Source: SIG440 sp045120135
GTDB lineage: Bacteria > Bacillota > Clostridia > Monoglobales > Monoglobaceae
NCBI GenBank assembly: GCA_045120135.1
Contig: JBGVEN010000009.1
Coordinates: 124,001-188,000 of the forward strand
Reading direction: 5' to 3'
Length of the DNA stretch: 64,000 nucleotides
Positions 6,155-14,114 of this stretch are shown here, in pieces; positions within the stretch are counted from its first letter, which is position 1, and every line of letters starts with the position of its first letter. The notes under the pieces are model-generated. The model did not search any database, was not told where the DNA came from, and saw only the letters and a program-made list of their open reading frames with translations. Position numbers and translations under genes: made by a program.

Positions 6155-8776
6155 TTATTTTATCAGTGTTTTAACCAAATCAAGTGCTTCGGCAATCTTG
6201 GATGCATCCTTACCGCCAGCCTGTGCACTGTCGGGCTTGCCGCCGCCACCGCCGCCGCAGGTTTTTGCAACCTCACGGATAATGTTGCCTGCGTGTGCAC
6301 CCTTTGCTACTGCATCGGGGGTTGCCATGGCAACAATGTTCACCTTGCCTTCTGCCGCTGATGCCAGAACGATTACTGCACAGCCTGCTTTCTGCTTAAG
6401 GTTGTCGCCTGCGCCACGAAGTGCATTCATATCAAGTCCGTCATCAAGGCGGTGTGCAATCACCTTAATTCCGTTAATCTCCTCTGCTTTATCAATAAGT
6501 TCGCCAAGACCGCTGTTTGCCATCTTGCTCTTAAGGCTTTCAAGCTCACGCTTTAAGTTCTTGTTCTCGTCTACAACAGCCTGAGCCTTTGCTTCAAGCT
6601 CGTGAACGCTACTCTTGATGGTTTCTGCCACTTTTGCAATAGTTGCCTTTGCGTCATTCAGCTGCTGCATTACGCCGAGACCCGTTACTGCTTCGATTCT
6701 ACGAACACCTGCGGCTACGCCGTTTTCAGAAACAATCTTAAAAAGTCCTGCCTGAGCGGTGTTGGTAAGATGTGTACCGCCACAGAATTCAATCGAGTAG
6801 TCGCCCATTGAAACGACACGGACAACCTCGCCGTACTTCTCGCCGAACTGTGCTGTTGCACCGAGTTTCTTTGCCTCGTCAATATTCAACTCCTGAACGG
6901 TTATGGGCATTGCCTCCATAATTGCGGCATTTACCAATTCTTCAACCTTTTTGATTTCATCGGCTGTCATTGCCTCAAAGTGTGAGAAGTCAAATCTCAA
7001 ATGGTTTGCGTTAACCTCGGAGCCTGCCTGTGCAACGTGTGTGCCCAGAACCTCTTTGAGTGCCTTGTGGAGAAGATGTGTTGTTGAGTGGTTGCGGCAA
7101 ACTGCCATTCTGTTTGTTTTGCAAACCGAAAGTGTCGCCTTGTCGCCTTTTTGCAGTGCACCGTCTTCAACCTTTACTATATGGAAGTAGATATCGTCAC
7201 CGTTCTTTTTGGTGTCGATAACCTTTGCAGTTGCATTTGCTGTTGTGATAGAGCCGATATCGCCAGACTGACCGCCCATTTCAGCATAGAACGGTGTCTT
7301 TTTAACCACAACTATACCCTCTTCACCTGCACCGATTGCGTCGGTCTCGCCGCCATCTGCAACTATTGCCACAATCTCGGTGTCTGAGGTTAAGCTGTCA
7401 TAGCCGACAAATTCGGTTGCGTCAGCCTTAATATTAACTGCACTGTCATCGTCCCAGCTGGAGCCATCCTTGCGGTTCTTTCTTGCAGTTTCTTTCTGTA
7501 TCTTGAGCTGCTTATCAAAGCCGTCTCTGTCTACCTTGAGTCCCTGCTCCTCACAGATTTCAACCGTAAGGTCAATGGGGAAGCCGTAGGTATCGTTCAG
7601 CTTAAACGCATCCTCGCCGCAGAGAGTGTCGCTGCCCTTTGCCTTGGTTTCTTCAATATAAGTGTTAAGAATTGCAAGACCGCCCTCAATGGTCTTTGAG
7701 AACTTTTCTTCTTCAATTCTTACAACCTTTTTGATGTAGTCACGCTTTTCGTCAAGCTCGGGGTAGCCCTGCTTTGACGAGTCGATAACTGTATCTGCAA
7801 CGGTATAGAGGAACTCGCCCTCAATGCCGAGGAGTCTGCCGTGGCGTGCCGCACGTCTTAAAAGACGTCTCAAAACATAGCCTCTGCCCTCGTTAGACGG
7901 AATAACGCCGTCGGATACCATCATAACTGTACTTCTGATATGGTCGGTAATAACACGGAGCGAAACGTCGGTCTTTTCGTCCTTCTTATATTCAACTCCC
8001 GCTATTTTGCATATGTGCTTCATTGTGTTCTGAACGGTGTCAACCTCAAAGAGGTTATTCACGCCCTGCATAATGCAGGCAAGACGCTCGAGACCCATAC
8101 CAGTATCAATATTGGGGTTAGCAAGGCGGTTATAGTTGCCGTCCTCGTCCTTATCGAACTGGGTGAATACGAGGTTCCATACCTCCATAAAGCGGTCGCA
8201 GTCACAACCGAGCTTGCAATCGGGCTTGCCGCAGCTGAATTCAATACCACGGTCAACGTGGATTTCTGAGCATGGACCGCAAGGACCTGTTCCGTGTTCC
8301 CAGAAGTTATCTTCCTTGCCGAGTTTAACAACTCTTTCGGGGTTTACACCGATTTCGTTAATCCAGATGTCGCGAGCCTCGTCATCTTCTTCATAAACGG
8401 TAATCCAAAGAACTTCTTCGGGGATTTCCATAACCTTGGTGAGGAATTCCCAGCCCCATGCGATTGCCTCGTGCTTGAAGTAGTCACCAAATGAGAAGTT
8501 GCCCAGCATTTCAAAGAATGTGCCGTGACGTGCAGTTTTGCCCACGCACTCGATATCGGGGGTACGGATACACTTCTGGCAGGTGGTGACTCTGCGTCTT
8601 GGCGGAACTTCCGCACCGGTAAACCATTTTTTCATAGGTGCCATTCCCGAGTTAATGAGGAGCAGGCTTGCGTCATTCTTCGGCACAAGCGAGAAGCTGT
8701 CGAGTCTCAGACACTCTTTTGATTCGAAAAAGCTTAAAAACTTTTCTCTGATTTCGTTAAGTCCCATATTCTTCAT
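6155..8776 (-). CDS. alaS: Alanyl-tRNA synthetase
   Basis: The 873-residue protein charges tRNA-Ala. It has the class II catalytic core from the N-terminus (SGMAPMKKWFTG, motif 2 region TCQKCIRTPDIECVGKTARHGTFFEMLGNFSFGDYF), the editing domain with HSTTHLLHKAL and FCGGTH zinc-binding motifs, a coiled-coil region and a glycine-rich C-Ala domain (GGGGGGKPDSAQAGG). The start is either the ATG at 8776 or a second ATG three codons later; neither has a strong ribosome site. The promoter at 8846-8874 leaves a leader of only about 65 nt, too short for a T-box. Confidence 0.97.
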   Translation of the reverse strand: MKNMGLNEIREKFLSFFESKECLRLDSFSLVPKNDASLLLINSGMAPMKKWFTGAEVPPRRRVTTCQKCIRTPDIECVGKTARHGTFFEMLGNFSFGDYFKHEAIAWGWEFLTKVMEIPEEVLWITVYEEDDEARDIWINEIGVNPERVVKLGKEDNFWEHGTGPCGPCSEIHVDRGIEFSCGKPDCKLGCDCDRFMEVWNLVFTQFDKDEDGNYNRLANPNIDTGMGLERLACIMQGVNNLFEVDTVQNTMKHICKIAGVEYKKDEKTDVSLRVITDHIRSTVMMVSDGVIPSNEGRGYVLRRLLRRAARHGRLLGIEGEFLYTVADTVIDSSKQGYPELDEKRDYIKKVVRIEEEKFSKTIEGGLAILNTYIEETKAKGSDTLCGEDAFKLNDTYGFPIDLTVEICEEQGLKVDRDGFDKQLKIQKETARKNRKDGSSWDDDSAVNIKADATEFVGYDSLTSDTEIVAIVADGGETDAIGAGEEGIVVVKKTPFYAEMGGQSGDIGSITTANATAKVIDTKKNGDDIYFHIVKVEDGALQKGDKATLSVCKTNRMAVCRNHSTTHLLHKALKEVLGTHVAQAGSEVNANHLRFDFSHFEAMTADEIKKVEELVNAAIMEAMPITVQELNIDEAKKLGATAQFGEKYGEVVRVVSMGDYSIEFCGGTHLTNTAQAGLFKIVSENGVAAGVRRIEAVTGLGVMQQLNDAKATIAKVAETIKSSVHELEAKAQAVVDENKNLKRELESLKSKMANSGLGELIDKAEEINGIKVIAHRLDDGLDMNALRGAGDNLKQKAGCAVIVLASAAEGKVNIVAMATPDAVAKGAHAGNIIREVAKTCGGGGGGKPDSAQAGGKDASKIAEALDLVKTLIK

Positions 8777-8845
8777 AATCTTTCGTTGCCTTTCTGTATT
8801 TAAATTTTCAAATAATTAAGCATAGGTATCTTATTTTATCATATA

Positions 8846-8874
8846 ATTTTACCATTATTTTAACAATTAGTCAA
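8846..8874 (-). promoter_or_regulatory. Promoter of alaS
   Basis: On the minus strand, TTGACT (8874-8869), a 17-nt spacer and TAAAAT (8851-8846). The rest of 8777-8970 is AT-rich with no other gene, apart from the serS terminator. Confidence 0.75.
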
Positions 8875-8923
8875 GAGTACAACGCTTAAAAGCTTTGTTA
8901 AATCGCAGTTTTGACCAAAAAAT

Positions 8924-8950
8924 TAGCGGCGCACCCTTTGGTGCACCGCT
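8924..8950 (-). terminator. Intrinsic terminator of serS
   Basis: An 11-bp stem (AGCGGCGCACC against GGTGCACCGCT, one G-U pair) lies about 20 nt after the serS stop and is followed on the minus strand by AATTTTTT. Confidence 0.85.
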
Positions 8951-8970
8951 GAAAATTTATTTTTTAATTA

Positions 8971-10251
8971 TTACTCGGGAAGAATTACTTCCTTGCCGCC
9001 CATATAGGGTCTCAGAACCTCAGGAACAGTGATTGAACCGTCTGCATTCTGGTAGTTCTCTAAAATTGCGGCAACAGTTCTGCCGATTGCAACGCCTGAG
9101 CCGTTGAGTGTGTGAACAAGCTGAGCCTTGTCCTTAACTGAATTCTTGAACTTGATGTTTGCACGGCGTGCCTGGAAATCCTCGAAGTTGGAGCAGGACG
9201 AAATCTCAACAAATCTGTTATAGCTGGGCATCCAAACCTCAATATCATACTTCATTGCAGCGGTGAAGCCAAGGTCACCGATACAGATTTTTACTACACG
9301 GTAGGGAAGCTTTAAGAGCTTAAGTACCGATTCTGCATCGTTTACAAGGCTTTCGAGCTCTTCGTAAGAGTTCTCGGGGTTGGCAAACTTAACAAGCTCG
9401 ACCTTATTGAACTGGTGCTGACGGATAAGACCACGGGTATCTCTGCCGGCACTTCCCGCCTCGGCTCTGAAGCAAGCGGTGTATGCACAATACTTGAGGG
9501 GAAGCTGGCTGCCGTCGAGGATTTCGTCACGGTGCATATTGGTAACGGGAACTTCTGCGGTGGGAACAAGGAAGTAGTCGGTATCTGTTACTTTAAACGC
9601 ATCCTCCTCGAACTTGGGCAGCTGACCTGTACCTACCATACTGTTTCTGTGTACCATAAACGGGGGGAAGATTTCCTTATAGCCGTTCTGGTTGGTGTGG
9701 GTATCGAGGTAGAAGTTGATAACCGCACGCTCGAGCTGTGCGCCTGCGCCCTTGTAAACTGTAAAGCGTGTACCGGTAATCTTTGCAGCTGTTGCGGCGT
9801 CTAAGATTCCCAAATCCTCGCCCAGATCCCAGTGTGCCTTTGGCTCAAAGTCAAATGCTGTCGGCTCCATAAAGCGGCGAACTTCAACATTGTCCTCGTC
9901 TGTATCGCCGTCGGGAACGGTGGGGTTTGCAATGTTGGGAATTGTATACATTATCTTTTCGATCTGCTCGTCGATTGTTCTTACTTCTTCGTCAAGCTTT
10001 TTGATATCGTCTGAAAGAACCTTCATCTCGGCAAAGATTGCAGTTGTGTCCTTGCCCTCTTTTTTCATTGCAGGAATCTGCTTTGATACCTCGTTCTGGC
10101 GGCTCTTCATCTGTTCAACCTCGAAAAGTGCTTCACGGCGCTTTTTGTCAAGCTCTAAAAGTCCGTCAATGTCGATGCGGTCTTCCTTTCTTCTTTTAAG
10201 TGCTTCGATAAGCTTTTCAGGCTCGTTTCTTAAAATTTTAATGTCAATCAT
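8971..10251 (-). CDS. serS: Seryl-tRNA synthetase
   Basis: The 426-residue protein charges tRNA-Ser. An N-terminal long coiled-coil arm (about residues 25-110, rich in K/E) binds the tRNA. It is followed by the class II core with TGTRFTVYKG, FRAEAGSAGRDTRGLIRQHQFNKVE (motif 2) and the motif 3 end LNGSGVAIGRTVAAILENYQ. It lies 28 nt behind a small membrane protein gene and probably shares its transcript. There is no T-box in the short gap. Confidence 0.97.
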   Translation of the reverse strand: MIDIKILRNEPEKLIEALKRRKEDRIDIDGLLELDKKRREALFEVEQMKSRQNEVSKQIPAMKKEGKDTTAIFAEMKVLSDDIKKLDEEVRTIDEQIEKIMYTIPNIANPTVPDGDTDEDNVEVRRFMEPTAFDFEPKAHWDLGEDLGILDAATAAKITGTRFTVYKGAGAQLERAVINFYLDTHTNQNGYKEIFPPFMVHRNSMVGTGQLPKFEEDAFKVTDTDYFLVPTAEVPVTNMHRDEILDGSQLPLKYCAYTACFRAEAGSAGRDTRGLIRQHQFNKVELVKFANPENSYEELESLVNDAESVLKLLKLPYRVVKICIGDLGFTAAMKYDIEVWMPSYNRFVEISSCSNFEDFQARRANIKFKNSVKDKAQLVHTLNGSGVAIGRTVAAILENYQNADGSITVPEVLRPYMGGKEVILPE

Positions 10252-10279
10252 TTTATATTTCTCCTTTTTGTAAAATTGT

Positions 10280-10690
10280 CTACTTATTTAAAAAGTCTTT
10301 TAACAGCTGATAATACGCAAGTGCGGTATCATCAAAACCAATTGGCTCAATTTTTGAGAATTTCTCTTTCGCCTCAGCTTTGTTGCCGTCCTTGTACTGG
10401 TCAAAAATATCTATCAGGTCATTAAGTGCCTGATTTCCGGTTTCCAACTCCGATTCAAGCGCCGCTGTCTTTTGAAGCTTTTCCTCAAGCTCCCGATTCT
10501 TTTCGGTCAGCTCAACAATCTGCTTTTCAAGAAGCTCAACCTGTTTTTGGTGTCCGGTAATCTGCGATTCGTATTCCTGCTGAAATGTGTCAAGCCGTGT
10601 TTCGGATAAACAAGCCACCAAAACAATAATAATCACACAAACCATCATTATTAATCCGTAACCATATACTTTTTTGTAATTTTTCTTCAA
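10280..10690 (-). CDS. Small single-pass membrane protein with coiled coil, unknown function
   Basis: About 136 residues: a basic N-terminus, one hydrophobic segment (GLIMMVCVIIIVLVACL, around residues 10-28), a coiled coil rich in E/K/Q/L (about residues 35-90) and a short helical C-terminal region with a tetratricopeptide-like look (NKAEAKEKFSKI...ALAYYQLLKDFL). I prefer the TTG at 10690, 6 nt after GAGGTG, over the GTG at 10699, which overlaps that ribosome site. The protein would be anchored with its coiled coil outside. It lies between parB and serS. The layout resembles cell-division or envelope spacer proteins, but no family is recognised. Confidence 0.7.
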   Translation of the reverse strand: MKKNYKKVYGYGLIMMVCVIIIVLVACLSETRLDTFQQEYESQITGHQKQVELLEKQIVELTEKNRELEEKLQKTAALESELETGNQALNDLIDIFDQYKDGNKAEAKEKFSKIEPIGFDDTALAYYQLLKDFLNK

Positions 10691-10841
10691 AATTTTCACC
10701 TCTAATCGTCATTGCCCGTATTTGCCAAAATTTTGCCCATTAAAGACGCTTTGTCCTTTAGCAATATCTTTTCATTGCCAATGCTTGTTTTTTTCCTTGT
10801 GCAAAGTCGCTTTTCTGTCAAATTTTGACATATTTTGGAAA

Positions 10842-11753
10842 TTACTTCAATTTTCTTAAAATATTTTCCAAATCGTCGTTGCTATAATATTCGATTTCAA
10901 TTTTGCCACGTTTTTTGCCGTGCTTGATTGAAACCTTTGTTTCCAGTTTATGCGAGAGTGTGTCGGCAAGATTTTTGAAGTAGGCTTCTAAATTTTTGTC
11001 AACGGTTTTTGATTTTTTTGTGCCACGATTTTGGGCAATTACTGCGGCTGCAGCTTCTGCCTGACGGACACTTAATCCGTCCTTTTCAATTTTCTCGGCT
11101 AGGATAAGTCTGTCGGACTCTTTTTCAAGCGAAAGAATTGCTCTCGCATGACCTGCGCTTATTTTTCCATCAACAACCATTTTCTTAATAGTGTCTGAAA
11201 GCTGATTAAGACGAAGTGCGTTTGCAACAGCACTGCGGCTTTTGCCCACTCTTTGGGAAACCTCCTCCTGAGTGAGAGCAAAGGTATCCATCAGTTTTTT
11301 GTAGCCCTCTGATTCTTCGATAGGGTTTAAATCCTCTCTTTGTAGATTTTCTATGAGGGCAACCTCCATGATTTCCTTTTCGGTATATTCGCCGATTAAG
11401 CAGGGAATTTCCTTTAAGCCTGCAAGCTTTGCCGCACGCCAGCGTCTTTCACCGGCAATTATGATGTAAATACCGCCTTTTTCCGGCTTTACAAGGATTG
11501 GCTGGATAACTCCGTGTTCCTTTATAGACGAGGCAAGTGCTTCAAGTGCCGCTTTGTCGAAGGTTTTTCTGGGTTGGTCAGGGTTGGGTTCGATATCACG
11601 GATTTTAAGGTGTGTAACGCCGCTTTGTCCCTCTACCTGAAGCTGTGCTTTTTCCACATCAACAGGACTTGCAACGGGAACATCATCAAAGAACGCACCC
11701 AAGCCTCTTCCCAGACCTTTTTTCGCCTTGGACTTTGTGCTCGTTTCTGCCAT
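10842..11753 (-). CDS. parB: Chromosome partitioning protein ParB (Spo0J)
   Basis: The 303-residue protein has the Spo0J layout: N-terminal KKGLGRGLGAFF, the ParB/CTPase domain with DIEPNPDQPRKTF and GERRWRAAK, IENLQREDLNPIEE, the helix-turn-helix region TQEEVSQRVGKSRSAVANALRL, and a C-terminal dimer domain. It binds parS and slides as a CTP clamp to organise the origin. I chose the ATG at 11753 because AAAGGAG lies 7 nt upstream; an ATG two codons earlier is too close. It follows parA by 39 nt in one operon. Two parS-like sites lie upstream of parA. Confidence 0.95.
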   Translation of the reverse strand: MAETSTKSKAKKGLGRGLGAFFDDVPVASPVDVEKAQLQVEGQSGVTHLKIRDIEPNPDQPRKTFDKAALEALASSIKEHGVIQPILVKPEKGGIYIIIAGERRWRAAKLAGLKEIPCLIGEYTEKEIMEVALIENLQREDLNPIEESEGYKKLMDTFALTQEEVSQRVGKSRSAVANALRLNQLSDTIKKMVVDGKISAGHARAILSLEKESDRLILAEKIEKDGLSVRQAEAAAAVIAQNRGTKKSKTVDKNLEAYFKNLADTLSHKLETKVSIKHGKKRGKIEIEYYSNDDLENILRKLK

Positions 11754-11792
11754 TATCATTCTCCTTTCACAGCTTGTCTATTATATAAGTAA

Positions 11793-12557
11793 CTATTTAT
11801 TTCTCTTAATTATTTCCTCGGCAAGCTCGGTATAAACCTCCGCACCGCGGGAATGCTTGTCATACTCGATTACCGGCTGACCAAAGCTCGGCGCCTCGGA
11901 AAGTCGTACATTTCGGGGAATAATTGTCGCAAACACCTGAGCTTTAAAGAACTTTTTAACCTCGTCAACCACCTGAATTGAGAGGTTTGTTCTTGCATCA
12001 AACATGGTGAGAAGAACGCCCTCAAGGCTAATTTGGGGGTTAAGCTTTTGTTTTATCATTTTTATTGTGTTGGTCAGCTGACCAAGTCCCTCAAGTGCAT
12101 AATATTCGCATTGGATAGGTACAAGCACCGTATCTGTTGCGGTAAACGAGTTAAGTGTTATAAGCCCGAGTGACGGCGGACAATCAATAAATATAAAATC
12201 AAATTTGTCCTTAATCTCCTTAATGGAATTTTTAAGTACATATTCACGGTTTTCACGCATTACAAGTTCAAGTTCTGCGCCCGCTAAGTGTATATTTGAC
12301 GGACAAATCCAGAGATTGTCAAATTCGGTCTTTATAATAACCTCACTCATAGGGACATCATTGATTATACAATCATAAATGGATTGCTCCACACCTTTGG
12401 GATCAACACCCAAGCCGCTTGTAGTGTTTCCCTGAGGGTCTATATCTATAAGAAGCACCTTTTTTCCCCGTTTGCCAAGGCAGGCGCTTAAATTAACGGC
12501 AGTCGTGGTTTTGCCCACACCGCCCTTTTGATTTGCTATGGCAATAACTTTTCCCAT
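11793..12557 (-). CDS. parA: Chromosome partitioning ATPase ParA (Soj)
   Basis: The 254-residue deviant Walker ATPase starts MGKVIAIANQKGGVGKTTTAVNLS, with the two-lysine Walker A motif typical of ParA/Soj, then LLIDIDPQGNTTSGLG and FIFIDCPPSLG (Walker B). It drives origin segregation with ParB and can regulate DnaA. I prefer the ATG at 12557, 10 nt after GGAGA, over a TTG three codons earlier. A promoter and two parS-like sites lie directly upstream. Confidence 0.95.
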   Translation of the reverse strand: MGKVIAIANQKGGVGKTTTAVNLSACLGKRGKKVLLIDIDPQGNTTSGLGVDPKGVEQSIYDCIINDVPMSEVIIKTEFDNLWICPSNIHLAGAELELVMRENREYVLKNSIKEIKDKFDFIFIDCPPSLGLITLNSFTATDTVLVPIQCEYYALEGLGQLTNTIKMIKQKLNPQISLEGVLLTMFDARTNLSIQVVDEVKKFFKAQVFATIIPRNVRLSEAPSFGQPVIEYDKHSRGAEVYTELAEEIIKRNK

Positions 12558-12600
12558 ATCAAGCAATTCTCCATATCATAGAATTTTTCTTACATTTAAT

Positions 12601-12629
12601 ATAATATCACCATTTTGAGAAAATTTCAA
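12601..12629 (-). promoter_or_regulatory. Promoter of parA-parB
   Basis: On the minus strand, TTGAAA (12629-12624), a 17-nt spacer and TATTAT (12606-12601), about 45 nt before the parA start. Confidence 0.72.
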
Positions 12630-12643
12630 TACCCTTTTATAAA

Positions 12644-12659
12644 TGTTTCACCGGAAACA
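12644..12659. promoter_or_regulatory. parS-like ParB binding site 1
   Basis: TGTTTCACCGGAAACA matches the 16-bp parS consensus TGTTTCACGTGAAACA at 14 positions, with both arms intact and changes only in the centre. It lies 15 bp upstream of the parA -35. Confidence 0.75.
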
Positions 12660-12692
12660 TTAAAACTTGCCACTATGTTTGACAAGGAGAAA

Positions 12693-12708
12693 TGTTTCAC
12701 GGGAAACA
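12693..12708. promoter_or_regulatory. parS-like ParB binding site 2
   Basis: TGTTTCACGGGAAACA matches the parS consensus at 15 of 16 positions. It lies 49 bp from site 1, between the parA promoter and the terminator of the MATE gene. Confidence 0.82.
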
Positions 12709-12716
12709 TTAAAAAA

Positions 12717-12736
12717 GCCCGGACATTTGTCCGGGC
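12717..12736 (-). terminator. Intrinsic terminator of the MATE exporter gene
   Basis: A perfect stem GCCCGGAC-ATTT-GTCCGGGC is followed on the minus strand by TTTTTT. Confidence 0.88.
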
Positions 12737-12743
12737 ACAATGA

Positions 12744-14078
12744 TTATTTTACAAGCTTTCGTATCCACTTTTTACTTTTAAAGCGCCAGATTGAAAGCAC
12801 AAGCTTTACAACCTCTTCAAGCATCATTATAAGATAGATTTGCGTTATGGGGAGCTTAAACACAAGCCCCGAAAGACATACAAGCGGAACGCCCACAAGC
12901 CAAACCGAGCTTATATCAATAAGTGCCGCCGCTTTCGGGTCGCCGCCATTACGGAATATTCCCACAATAAAAAGGAATGTCAACGCTTTTACATTCATAA
13001 AGCACGCCATAAGGAACAAAACCTTAAGCGCCTCGCTGTGAACTTCGGGGGTGATATTGTACGGAATAAGCACAAGCGGTCTTGCCAGAATAAAAAGTGC
13101 CGAAACAACAAGAGAAAATGCCGTATTCATAAAGCATAGCCGCTTTGAAACATCGTACGCTTTATCGTACTCACCGCCGCCAATCATTTTTCCTACCAGA
13201 ATTCCCGTGGCATTGCCGCCACCATGGAAGAACACCAGAAGAAGTCTTTCAACATTTTGGACAATCGTTATTATAACAGTTGCTTCTGTGCTTATCTGCG
13301 AGTACACCCAGGAATAAACTGTTGTTCCCAGTGCCCACGCACTCTCGTTAAGAATTATAGGGATTGCAGCCTTAAAGTAGCCGCCTAGCATATCTTTGGG
13401 GACAGAAAACAATTCCCTTGGGGTTGCCGCCTGCAAAAGCTTTTTGCCGTAAACCGCGCCCAGAATGATTGAAAGTTCTATGGCTCTCGCTATAATTGTC
13501 GCAATAGCTGCACCCTCAACGCCCATTGCGGGGATAGGACCTGCACCAAATATGAGCAGCTGATTTACAACAAGATTGACAAAAAGCCCCACCAATCTTG
13601 AAATAAACGGAATATTTGCCTTTTCGCTACAACAAAGGCTAATATCAAAAGCCGAGGTCAATCCTGCAAATATGTACGAAAAACAGGCAAGCCTAAGATA
13701 CTTTGCGCCGTATTCAACAACCGCCGCATCTTTACGGAAAACCCGTATTATAGACTCCGGCGCAAAAAACGCCAAAACCATAAACAATGCCGCAAACACT
13801 GCAACAAGTATTATATTAAGACCTAAAACCTTTCGCATTCTGCCATAGTTTCTTGCTCCCCAGTACTGAGAGGCAAAAACGCCTGCACCACCACAAACGC
13901 CAAACACAACTACGCTAAACAGAAAAAACCACTGGTTTGCAATGCCCACGGCAGCAATTACATCACCGCCAAATGAGCCAAGCATCACGCTGTCCAAAAG
14001 ATTTATAAACGCCGCAATCAGCTCCTTCAGCGCCATAGGCACCATAAGCCAAAAGAAGCTTTTATATATGTTCTTCAA
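12744..14078 (-). CDS. MATE-family multidrug/toxin efflux protein
   Basis: The 444-residue integral membrane protein has about 12 hydrophobic segments in two similar halves and the family's N-terminal signature (PMALKELIAAFINLLDSVMLG) and AIGIANQWFFLF region. It exports cationic compounds by Na+ or H+ antiport; the substrate cannot be read from sequence. The start is a TTG at 14078 about 10 nt after AAGGAG. It lies 36 nt behind tex on the same strand and ends in its own terminator. Confidence 0.9.
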   Translation of the reverse strand: MKNIYKSFFWLMVPMALKELIAAFINLLDSVMLGSFGGDVIAAVGIANQWFFLFSVVVFGVCGGAGVFASQYWGARNYGRMRKVLGLNIILVAVFAALFMVLAFFAPESIIRVFRKDAAVVEYGAKYLRLACFSYIFAGLTSAFDISLCCSEKANIPFISRLVGLFVNLVVNQLLIFGAGPIPAMGVEGAAIATIIARAIELSIILGAVYGKKLLQAATPRELFSVPKDMLGGYFKAAIPIILNESAWALGTTVYSWVYSQISTEATVIITIVQNVERLLLVFFHGGGNATGILVGKMIGGGEYDKAYDVSKRLCFMNTAFSLVVSALFILARPLVLIPYNITPEVHSEALKVLFLMACFMNVKALTFLFIVGIFRNGGDPKAAALIDISSVWLVGVPLVCLSGLVFKLPITQIYLIMMLEEVVKLVLSIWRFKSKKWIRKLVK

Positions 14079-14114
14079 TTTATAAGCTCTCCTTATTTTC
14101 CATTATTTGACATT

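Noticed and set aside
8777..8970. T-box riboswitch upstream of alaS
   Set aside because: The promoter leaves only about 65 nt of leader, and no T-box sequence or specifier-like structure is present. The gap before serS is 28 nt and also too short.
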